DNA of 64,000 nucleotides from Asterochloris sp. CNOR1 (lineage: Eukaryota > Chlorophyta > Trebouxiophyceae > Trebouxiales > Trebouxiaceae): NCBI GenBank assembly GCA_963969365.1, contig OZ017760.1, positions 2,356,001 to 2,420,000 on the forward strand. Direction: 5' to 3'. Below are positions 32,101 to 42,357 of this stretch, in pieces. A program made the position numbers and the translations under genes. Under the pieces are notes generated by a model that was given only the letters and a program-made list of their open reading frames with translations, was not told the DNA's origin and searched no databases. Positions within the stretch are counted from its first letter, which is position 1. Each line of letters opens with the position of its first letter.

Positions 32101-34656
32101 GGCTTCCCTGTGGCGCATGCGCAGCGTAGCTGTCCCAGTGCTCCTGAAGGGATAAGTGTGCGAGGTGAGTAATCAATGCAGCCTGCCAGAGGTCTCGCTG
32201 CAGCATCTGCCCCTCCTATACTGGCTGGGGACCCTTGCTGCCTCACTGCAGCCTGCACACCTGCTAGGCACTTCAAATGCGCTACTGACGAGAATCCAAT
32301 TTCAGAGTCCACCAGTCAGAGGGCGCTAAGGGAGGTGTACACTTTTGCAATGGCACCTACCCAGAAGGCAACGTCACCACTTGCAGTGAAACGCCCACTC
32401 TTAAATGAGTCTAGATTCGCTGGGCAGTCCCCATGCGTGCTGCCCCGCCCCACTGCATGCCTCCTCATTCGTGTCTGCAGGGCACCTGCAAGCTCCAGGT
32501 GGGCTTGCAGTGGCCTGCACGCGCAGCCCTGTCGCACAACTGCCTCAGAGCGTGGCCTCTTGAGACCCTGTGCAGGACCATGTGCCTGTTCCTGTGCGCA
32601 GGACACCCAAAGGGTCCACTACTCGTCCACGTCTCTGCGGCCGATGCCCCACTAGTGGCCTGGAATGCACCCAGAACGAGTCTCCCACCACTGGTCAGAT
32701 GCCAGCGGGCCTGAGATGTCAGCCAAACACTGCGTCCCCATCAAGATCCCCACCATGATGCTGCAACTGCTGGCAAACCATCACCCATCCTGCCACAGGT
32801 TGTGTGCACACCCTGTATTCCTGCCACTAGCTGTGTTTACGCCCTATGTACACACCCTGTGTTCATACTCTAGCTGTGTCATGTCCTTTTACCACAATCC
32901 AGTAGCCAATAGCCAATGGATGACTGTTCTTCAAACACAGCACTGCTGTGGTATCTAACACCACAGAGCAAGTGGCTGTAATGTGTCTGATGTTGAGTAA
33001 AACTGCATGTTACCCTGGGTACATATGTATGACATTCCCCATTGTAAGCCTCAGTTGAAACTGCTCCTTGATCTGGCTGCCTTCAATACATGTGGCTGGC
33101 TAGAGCAACACTTCTTCTTGAGCTGCTCCGAATCCAGAAAGCAGATTGCCACGCACAATAGAACCGCTCGACCATCACAGATCAATCAACCAGTCTCACC
33201 ACACACACATCACCATGGCAAGCCAAACAGGTAGGGTCCTGCCATTGCTGGAAGCTAGCATATTCAGCTGCTCAGTGGACACTGTCAGCGATCCAACTGA
33301 ACCTACAGGGCTTCAGGCACCAAACTGGCTGATGTGGCTGCTCTGAGCCATTGCTGGCCTGTTGTGCACTGCATCTTGCAAACATATGTGGCAGCCTGTG
33401 TGAAACCTTTGCAGCAGGCATCTCGCCCCTGCATCAGCGTCCAGATTGCAGCTGCCTGACATGCGCTGCCTCACTGCAGGCCAGGGCGGCACCGGTGGCA
33501 CAGCAGACAGCGGGATGTTTTCAGGTCCCAAGTCTGGCACCAGCATTGAGGAGCAGTCCCTCAAGGACAACCTGCCGCGGGGCCAGGGCGTGCAGGATGC
33601 CACCCAGCAGGTGTGTGCTTCCTTGGGCACTGGAAACATGCCATGCTCCTGCCTGCAGCAGGTACGCGGAATGCAGGATGCAGAGCATCACGGCGGTCAC
33701 TGCACATCCCCAAGAAGACCATGTGCAGTCCTTCAAAGCAGGCTAGAGCTCTGTAGATTAGTTCATCTCTGTCGCCTGTCCAGGGGCCAATCAAGCAGGG
33801 ATACGATGTCGGCCCATGGTGTGAATGAAGCCTGAGCATGCTTCGCTCATGACGCTCTGTGACCCTCTTTCCATCTGCTGCTTGCCCACGGCCAAGGAGC
33901 TCAGATGTGAGCAGAGCAGGGTTGCTGGCTGAGTTGTGCTAGGGAGACAAGTGCTGCAGACAGTGACCTATTGCCTGCAGCAGCGGTGTCTGCAGCATTG
34001 TCTGGCCCTGGTATGTTTTGAGGGCCAAAGTGCCCCTTGACATTGTTCCAGGCAGCATTGGGGATGCACAACTCATGCCAGTCAGCATGAGGAAGCACCA
34101 TTAAGGTTTGGTTGCTGCAGCATCAGCCAGAAGATGGGTCATAGGAAGTCACAGTATACAGTTGTCAGGATCAGCAGCACGCATCAAGCTGGCCATGGCT
34201 GTTGCAGGGGCACCTCCCAGTCTCAGACAAAGCTGCAAGGGCTTTTTCTTTCTGCAAGGCTAGTGCAGGAGAAGTGTGCACCTGCTGGGGGCTCTTTCAA
34301 GTGCTTGGCCCAAAAGCGAGGCACAGTGTGGCCCTTCCTTCCAAGTGCCGTGATGCCTTGCCCTGCAAGCTCCAAGCACCTTCCAACTCCAACCATGTCT
34401 CATGCTGCAGGGCTTTGGCACAGTCTCCCCCGACGCCGTCGGCGCCAGTGCTGCAGGGCGCTCCATGGGGGGCGCATCCACCGACAAGCTGGAGGGCAGC
34501 CACATGCAGACAGGCAATAGCGGTTCTGCGGCTCAGCCAGGCCTGGACCAGAGCACAGGCAGCAAGGGGACCAATGCAGGAGCCACTGGTGCTGACATCG
34601 CCCACTCAGGCAAGGCTGGCGCAGGTGGGTTTACTGCACACAACCCAGGCTCTTAA
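26197..34656 (+). CDS. LEA-like (group 3 type) repeat-exon protein, 5' end not found
   Basis: LEA proteins are hydrophilic helical stress protectants. Supported exons are 26197-26284, 27263-27334, 27786-27866, 28266-28358, 28623-28688, 29430-29549, 29903-29989, 30426-30512, 31727-31825, about 33480-33610 and 34411-34656 (TAA). From the second to the ninth, lengths are multiples of three in phase 0, so each exon can be gained or lost without a frameshift. The first three give an unusual N-terminus (FFDIIEQHTDNIYVPGFGTY, then IVMFAGLMAWAMA, weakly hydrophobic). The rest are Ala/Lys/Glu/Gln-rich 11-mer-like stretches such as EQAKKQASQVLG, KAHQAAAYTREKVEKLGEYG, AKQRTAEAVQYGKETVDQT and HELIHEGKEATDKAFA. 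The Gly-rich tail has GMFSGPKSGTS and AAQPGLDQSTGSKGTNAG. Linking the N-terminal exons to the LEA part rests on phase only, and an exon may be missing before 33480. Confidence 0.7.
29058..29429 (+). repeat. Acceptor-side ladder before the LEA exon at 29430
   Basis: The real exon begins TGCTGCAG then GCTCATGAGGTGGGAGAGCA. A copy about 147 bp upstream (29276 onward) reads TGCTGCAG then GCTCATGAGGTGGGTCAGCA and stays similar for about 80 bases, but has a TGA in frame. Weaker units begin near 29147 (GTTGCAG GCGTTGGGGCC) and 29058 (GTTGCAG GCCCCAGCAGTG). A similar pair occurs for the exon at 30426: a related stretch AVNKASELIKTSKAER lies about 84 bp upstream. Confidence 0.65.
31402..31565 (+). repeat. 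61 bp tandem repeat, 2.7 units
   Basis: The core TGCTGCATGCAGGCACAAG (first unit with CAAGCACAAG) recurs at about 31402, 31463 and 31524, an exact 61 bp step. Units also share GGTTC and GGTTCTGAC segments. It lies in an intron of the LEA-like gene between exons 30426-30512 and 31727-31825. Confidence 0.8.
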
Positions 34657-36178
34657 CCTCATGGCAGCAGAGCCAGTGCCAGCAGCTGCAGTCCACTGCT
34701 GTTGCTGCTAGATTTGTGAGATGGTTTGGTTCCTCAACTTCTTGAGGTACTGCCTCACCTTACTGTGATCTACTGCAGAGACAGCCAGCAAGGCTCAGGG
34801 CGCTCTGCAGCCAGGCCTGGACCAGAGCTGAAATGTTGGCGCAGACCCTGGCTTCCTGAAACCACCACCATGAGGCAAACATTTCATTTGTTATGACCAA
34901 CAGGTTGCCAAACATATGAAGAATGTAGTTGAATGTAACATCTCACAGCGCTACCTCCATATGAAGGGGCCAAGTCGCACATGTTTATTCCTCAATCAAG
35001 ACAGACGCTGAGCTTACAGGACCATGATGCAAGACAGCAAGCTGCATGTCGGAATGAAGATGATTCAGGGTTGCACAGGAGCTGGGCCAGCACTCACACA
35101 GAACTGGCACCTAGTTGTGCTACATCTGCTCCCATTGGCCAATGGCACTATGAATGGGTTGCCTGCAGCACCAGCTCGCCAAGGGTCCCCTGTGACACCA
35201 GGTGCTGCACTTGAAAGTGCTGCATCTGGTGACACTGGCTGATACAGCAGTATATCTCAACAAAAGCCAATGTTGGGATTCATGCACAGTGCACACTTGT
35301 CCACAGGAGAGTCATCAAAGAGCTGTCTGGTCTCTTACAGCTGATATTGGACCCATTTTTGGTTTTACTGCCTGCCCAACACCCTCCCTTCAAATGAAAA
35401 TTGCCATGTCCCATTGTCCTCCTGGTGGGTATTGTCAATGATCTCCTCCTATACCCCTCCTGATGTTCTTTGACGGCTGTGCTCAACACCCTTCCAAACA
35501 CCTTTTCTTGTCTGAGTCACTTGCCCCACATTTGATTCTACTCCTTGCCCTGCACTGGCACCTCGCATTGTTCAGTTCTGATCATCATCTGGTACATACT
35601 TCAATCATTACATGACCAGTGAGTTGCAGCCTGGCTGCAATGGCAGCCACAGTCTCAGGGCTACACATGCCCAGTATTCTGACTGCCCCTGTCAGGTCTG
35701 TGTATGAGTATTGAAGTACATACTTTACAGAGGGTGCAACATGAGCAGCCACAGCTTTGGGAGCTGAGTCTCTGCATGACTTGCGCAAGGGCCCTGCATG
35801 CCTCTTGCCGGGGCCAGCAGCTTCCACCTCATTACTATGTGACGCCTCTAGAACAGCCGCAGCCGCATTGCAGACCAGGCAGAAGTAATGGACCCACCCT
35901 GGTCTCCATTCTTGCAAAAGCTCCTCAGGTCACAGGAAGTGTGTGTTGCCAGCCAAGAAGCATGAAGGTGCATATCAAAGCCTCGCCTGTCTCTTGTAAG
36001 CAAAGGTGCACGTCAGCAATGTCGCTGAGGTGCATAGCTAAGGCTACTTATGTTCCTCTAGAAGATGGCCTAGTGGAGTGACTGAGGCAGCTTGAGCCTG
36101 GCAACCTCATCACCACAAAGCTCCATCAATGATCAAATGTACGATTAGCCAGACACACCAAAATGGGCACTGCACAAG
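34657..36178. other. Convergent intergenic region
   Basis: About 1.5 kb between the stop codons of the LEA-like gene (+) and the gamma-glutamyltransferase gene (-), presumably holding both 3' untranslated regions. One relic is visible: GCCAGGCCTGGACCAGAGC at about 34810-34830 repeats the LEA last-exon sequence at 34539-34557 and runs into TGA. This suggests the duplicated-edge pattern extends beyond the coding end. I see no other gene or RNA here. Confidence 0.5.
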
Positions 36179-39100
36179 TCAGTAGCCTGCCGGGGCACCA
36201 TCCTTTCTTGGGTCACTGGCCCCAATCAAGACACCATGAGCTGGGTCACAAGAGATGGCCTGCACAACAGCTCCATAGGAGCCTTGCCGAACATCATGAC
36301 CACGCAAAACAAGGCCCTGCAGGCAACATGGCAAAATGTTCTGAGTTTTCTCACCAACAGGCCTGCCAGCCAGGTCACTCACCTCAATAGTGGTCCCTGG
36401 CACGTAAAAGTTGGCGCCTAGAATAGAATGTGCCTCTGCCCCAACAACATCTGGCAGTAATTGTGAATGCAATCGAGGCGAGGCAATAGCTTGCAATGGA
36501 TCAGCTCCCATTAGTAACAGCCTGTATAGCAAGGTCGCAGATTGGCGTTGAGAGCAAGCATTACACATAAGTGTGGGCCTTTTCCTGAGCTCACCTGATC
36601 AAGGTCTGAAACACAGAAGTCAAGATCAATGGGCCCCCGCTAGCTCCCACTGTCCCCAACAGATTACCTTGAAGATCCTGCAGAGTCTTGTTCTTTTCTC
36701 AGTGTGGGCACTTAGGCACAAGTCGACCCTTGCCAATGTGGGTGGAGGCAACTGAGGGTTGTAACATACCTGTAAGATGCTAGGCGACATTGAAGACAAC
36801 GGCTTCTTGCCCGGCCTAATATAATTTGCTACACTGGGCTCCACATCGTAAGCATTGGCTTGCTGAGGGGTGGAGAAATCATCCATTTGGTTGTTGAGCA
36901 AGAGGCCTGCACATAGCACTCACTGCTCAGCAGGCACAAACTGAGACTGGCAGGCCCCTCACTTGCAACTAGAATGTCGCCCACCAGTGGATTTAGAGAT
37001 AACCTTGGACCCAAAGCCAGTGTTCACAGTGGTTGTCATGGAGACGGCTCCCCTCAGCTCATCAATCACAGTCAGGTGAGATGTGCCAGAGTCATTGCCG
37101 ATGTTGTGCACCTCATACTTGCCGCCATATACATGGTAATCTTGGGTGCGGGAGTCATTTATGGTGGCGCTACAGGTCAGGGAACCAAGTGTAATAACAT
37201 CCTGAGCACATGATGCTTGCATGAGTGTTCCTCGTAACTAGCTTGTAGGGGTAGCAAACATGTGCAACAGCAATGTGTTATACACAACGGATTGAGAGTG
37301 GAAGTTGTGTACGAGCAGACTCACCGCAGCTCAGCAGCAAATGAGGGTGACAGGGCATCCATCAGCGCAGTAGACTCTGTACCGGGTTCAGGATCGCCTA
37401 GTTGCATGCGCAAAGCAAAGGCATGCTTCATGGCTTCGGCGACATGATGCGATCCTAAGCTAATTGGGCCTCCCAGGGGCGCGACATACCCTGCACAAGC
37501 AGATGGTAACGATGCAGAGCCCTTGACATGCAAGCCTCTGCAGAAGCAGGGCACCAAGTTGGTGATGCAAGAACAGTGCCTCATGTCTGCAATGGTGCAC
37601 GCAAGCTGACCTTCGAGAATGTGAAGAGCAAGGATGATGGTTGCTGCTGAGGATGGCAGCGGTGGCACAATAAGTGTCTGGCCAAAGACCTGCGGGGCAG
37701 GGCAGTGGTGAATGACATGAAATGCCTCTAGAGTGAACATCTGCATTTTCTACGATGCAATGATGTTGCAGAGACACAAGGTGCTTGTGTGCCACACCTC
37801 AGCCAAAAGTGGCTCCTTGACCACGGGTTGTGCAAACTGTAGATCCTCTGCGGTGATGATGCCTCCATTGGCTTGTATTTCAGCAGCCAGAGCCTACAAC
37901 ATTTGGCACAGACTTTCAGTCGGTGAGCAAGAGAGCTTGTTGGAGGTCCTGAGCTGCACTGAAGCGGCTTTTGAGACCTGCCGGCAAGGCATGTGCACGG
38001 CAGCACACATGCAACACCTCAATCATGCCTGGATGCAGGGCAATCAAGTGAGGGTTAGATGCCCACCTCTGCAGCTTGCTGACCGTACACAGCATCCGGG
38101 CCTGTGATTGCTATCTGCCTGAGAGACTCTGCCAGCTGGGGGCGTTGGCAGCAAGTCTCGTTGACAGCTGGCGTCCTCCAAGATCCATCAGGACTCTGCT
38201 TCTTGTAGATTGCTCTGATGTCTGGCCACTGATCCAAGCTGCAAAAGCAGTCACAGCCAGTAATTGCAAAGCCAGGATTGTGCAAGCTTCCAAGCAGACA
38301 CAAAGGAGGCCATGTTGATTGAAAAGGCAGCTAGCTGAGAGCACTGGGTACAGCAGCAACGTGACAAGCACAGCTCGCCTGGAGGGCGCCCATTGGCGCT
38401 GCCTGGCCACACAGGCCCTGATGTTTTGGCCGCCAATCATGCCAACTTCAAGAAGCAACAGGCAAATTATGATCCAGCATGCAGTGTGGCCTTGCTCTCT
38501 GGTGTCACTAAAAATAAAGCAGCAGAGGCACTGACCTACCAGGCATGAATGGCAGGGCAGGTGTTGCAGGACAGCATCTCAAATGGGGAAGACAGCACTC
38601 ACTAATTGTCATCGCCGACAGTCCGCCTCAGGTTGGGGTGCATGGGGAAGCCATCCTCTGCAAGGGGCACCACCCTGGCCACCAAGTCCGCCCACAGCTT
38701 GCTACCATGGCGCTGGTGCGCCAGCCAGAGGCCTTTGAGCTCTAGGGGCACCGCAACTGCCAAGCCGCCGTTGATGGCTGCTTCAGGTCTGCCTGCAGCC
38801 ATGGACTAGAGACAGTGCAGACAACGTGCCAGGCCACCTGACCACCTAACAAATCGTCATTCAGAACTGCTGATGGCTGCCCCAGACTCCCTGTGACACA
38901 TTGTCAGGAGCTGTGCTTCAAAGCTGATAGCCGAAAATGCTAGGTTGCAAAGGGAAGGGCACACAAGCTGATGAAGCCATTACAATGTATTAGTTTTGAT
39001 GGCTTACCAGTTTGCAGAGGTGGCCTGAGGCTACCTGGAAGTTGGAGCCATACTCAAGCATCTTGATTGCCGCTGTGGCGTCACTGATGTGCAAAGTTCC

Positions 39101-41195
39101 TGGTCAGTCCAGCAAGCACCGCCATGCTAATGATGCAATCTGCCACCCCAAATGTGTTTCTCAAGTGTCTCTTGACAGGAGTTAAACTTAGGGTGCAACA
39201 CTCTTACTGCAAGACTGCACAAGCTGATAACAGCCTGCCAAGCTCTGCTGGACCCGCCACAAAAGCTTGTACCAGTTGATCACCTTTGAACATGTCCTGA
39301 GTGGCAGCAGCTGGAGCCACCTCCCGAGCATCAATGACCTCGGTGGTGCCGTTGGGGGCGCGAATGACCATGATGGTCCCGCCGCCTAGTCCTGAGGCTT
39401 GAGGGTTCATGATGCCCTGGCACAGCGTGGTTGTGATGGCCGCGTCCACAGCATTGCCACCATCCGTCAACACCTGCAGCCCTGCAGGCAAACTCCATAG
39501 GAACTCTGTTCATGCAGCCTCTATGAGAGATTTGTGCACAGCGCTGCATGATGAGCCGTTTGGCCCAAGCCGCCAGCAAGTGTAGCCTTACAATCAGCAT
39601 TTGCGAGAAGCGGCTGTGCTTGATGATGTTGCCATCCAGCATGTAAGCCAGCAGGATGCTCTGGGGAGCAGGCAACAACATCTAAGGCCCTGCCCCAGGC
39701 TGTGCAACCCTGCAGGCATGCCCAGAGTGCTTGCCGCTAGGTTTGTTGGATTGCCAGCGCAGAGGCACAGTACAGTGCTTGGCGTGAGATACTGCTTGTG
39801 GATTGTCAGAAGCTGCACCAGCAGGCTCCAGGCTGCCAGTGCAGGCAACGCATGGTAGAGTCAGAAACAAACAACCTTAGCCCAGCCTTTCCATAGCCCC
39901 CATCCTTACCCACCAACATGAGCATTGATGCCGTCCTGAAATACAACACCTAGCAAAAGCTGAGCAGAGGCAGACAGAGCAGTACAGGCAGACTCACCCA
40001 TGTCAGAGCAGGTACCGCAGTCTGCTGCCACCATGCCAAACTCGGAACTCAGCATACGAGGCCTGCCCCGCCAGTCATAATTCAAGGCGTGCATGCTGCT
40101 GTTGTCACCTGCACGGCAGGGTGCAACCTCACCTGCAAAGCAAGGTGCCTCTGGCAAGGCAGCCGATGGTCTGTACAAGGAGACTATTTCAGAGGGACAG
40201 CTCCAGTTGCGGCTTGCAGGCAGTGCCTGGCTTCCTGCAAAGCTGAACATGGCAGGTGCTGCTGGCGCCCCAGCTGCCATGTGGCTGCATTGGCGGCGCC
40301 CTGTGCATAGCCCAAAGAGAGTTCAGGTGGGTGCAAACCCCAGCTCAGCTTCAGGCGCCAATGTCAGCAGAGTGTGCCCCCAGGAAGCTCCATCTCGCAG
40401 CTGTCGAGTCATGTCAGTGCAGAAGCTCATGCCATGGCAGCAACAAGGCAGCAGGCTGACAGGGCGCACCCTCAGGAGGGTTGATCTCCAGCCCCATGAT
40501 CTTTCTGAACAGTGCATCCTCCTGCAGGGTGCTGGGGGCTGGAGACTGCCCGCTGCCAGGGCCAATGACCTCTGTGTGCCGTAGCGCCAGCAGCACAAGC
40601 AGTACCAGGGACAGCCCAGCCCAGCCTGCATGGTGGGCGAAGCAGCACGGGTGGCATCGCAGAATGGAAGCAGCTTGAGGAAGTCGCAGGCCTTGCCAAC
40701 ATGCACAACAGCAGCCTGGCCATGATGTGGAGGCAGCATCTGTGCATGCTGAAGACCTTGCAGGAGGCAGGCAGCATTGCGGCAGCCTACGTCACGTGGA
40801 GCAGCACATGATGCGTACCTAGTGCGGCAACGTTGCAGAGGGGATGCGGGCTCTGCGTCAAGCAATCCACAAAGCGCTCCCTGGCCCTGCAGACACAGCA
40901 AGAGAAGATCTTCCTCAAGGTCACCTAGAGGTGCCCCTGCAGTTGCAGGCTGCAACGGCCTTTTGCCATCATGGCACCTCTTGAGCAAGGCTTGCCTGTG
41001 GCGTGCGTAGTCGGGGTTGCTCAGGACACTGTCCAGGTTGTGTTCGTTGAATGGTGTGGTCTCATCTGCATTTATGAGTGTGACCTCACTCATCTCGACC
41101 TCAGCATCCTGGCTGGCAGTGCACTCTGCAAGCAGCCCGTTGCCGTTGGCCCTCCTTGGGACTGGGCTGCCCTCTCCGTTGGGGGCAGAGGACAT
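36179..41195 (-). CDS. GGT: Gamma-glutamyltransferase (gamma-glutamyl transpeptidase)
   Basis: GGT cleaves the gamma-glutamyl bond of glutathione and its conjugates, outside the cytosol or in the vacuole. It is made as one chain that cuts itself before a catalytic threonine. The start at 41195 opens a hydrophilic N-terminus (MSSAPNGEGSPVPRR) followed by a single anchor, LSLVLLVLLALRH. Conserved blocks in order are FGMVAADCGTCSDMG, GGNAVDAAITTTLCQGIMNP, GLGGGTIMVIRAP, VIDAREVAPAAA, INGGLAVAVPLELKGLWLAH, EIQANGGIITAEDL and PPLPSSAATIILAL. DSGTSHLTVIDE carries the nucleophile Thr, codon 37084-37082. Then follow MDDFSTPQQANAYDVEPS, PGKKPLSSMSPSI, GASGG, ASPRLHSQLLPDVV and GASDPRKDGAPAGY ending in TGA. 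All landmarks of a full-length enzyme are present across about a dozen exons. It is divergent from the VASt gene and convergent with the LEA-like gene. Confidence 0.92.
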
Positions 41196-42357
41196 GACCC
41201 CAATTTGGTGTTACTACTACCCCACTTTGTGTGTCACTGTTGAAACGGAGTAGGCTTGCTCTGCAATCGCAACAATGCTGCTGGTGCAGCAGTGCTAGCA
41301 GCAGCTGCAGAATCTCCTTGAGCGGCCCCAGCTGTGGTAAGCGCTTGCCTTCTTTTCTCAAGTGAAATGAGAGCCAAGGCTCGAGGTGCTGTGCAGGAAC
41401 TGAACAGGCACGGATTGCCAGTTGGTGAGGTTCTAGCGATTGTGGCCGGATGCTGGCTAATTCAGCGCTGGAGTCACAGGGACTTGGGCCAACCTCATGG
41501 GGGCGCTCAGGTTCAGGTGAGACTCATTTTCAAGTTGGCTAGGCCATAAGTAGACAACTGCATGCATGACCTGCAATAGATGATATGGCATGATGGGACA
41601 TATGTCATTCAGGCCACTTGAGGCAGCCTGGCTTGTCAGGTGCCCGCTTCCAGCTCTACCGGGGTAGGATAGTGATAGAGCGCACCGCGAAGGTGAAGCA
41701 CTATCTCCTGTAGATGGTCACTGTTTCATGACATCCTGTGGCGCTGGTCATACACAGCCAACCAGGGGAGTTCACGACTTTTAGCAGCTGTCTGGATCGG
41801 GGTCAGAAATGCTGCTAGCATTGCTGCAGAGAAGAGCAATCAGTGGGGCATGTCGCACTGCTGGTGCTATGATGCTTATACGCAGCTGGCAGCTGCCTGC
41901 AGGGCTATGTCAGGCTTCCTTACCTGCAGTGGCAGTTTTGAGACACTGTTTGCACGGCCAAAAGCAACATCTGCATCTGCAGTGGGGGCAGCAGCAAGCT
42001 GCCATGTGGTCCTTCTGAAGGGCGCAGCTGCATATGCAGAGGATGGATGCATGGGGCACTGAATTGTTAGGCGGGGGTTTGGCATTGGTTGGAACATTGC
42101 TGAGCCGTTCAGGCACCTTATCAGCTGCAGGCCAGCGCCTACAGAGAATTGCAGTCTGTGTGTTGCTGCCTGCTGGATTTCTAGACTGACCATTGTCGTC
42201 AGTGGCTGCATGCCGCAACTGTAAATGCAGGCATGCGCAAAGGCATGTAGTATGCCGAGGGCTGTTTGGTTCCTGGAGGCAGTGGGTAATTTCCCTGGAT
42301 GAGCACATCTGCCGCTCGCCGCAAACTGCGTGCGACTGAAACTACCAATGGGTGCAG
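41196..42357. promoter_or_regulatory. Divergent intergenic region between GGT and the VASt gene
   Basis: About 1.1 kb separate the GGT start codon (minus strand) from the first supported VASt exon (plus strand). It may contain a shared promoter region and unrecognised 5' exons of the VASt gene. One weakly suggestive stretch near 41640-41690 reads RFQLYRGRIVIERT, but it is too short to call a GRAM domain. No clear TATA element was identified. Confidence 0.3.

Noticed and set aside
41640-41690. RFQLYRGRIVIERT considered as a GRAM domain
   Set aside because: Too short, quickly followed by a stop, and without the other conserved GRAM positions.
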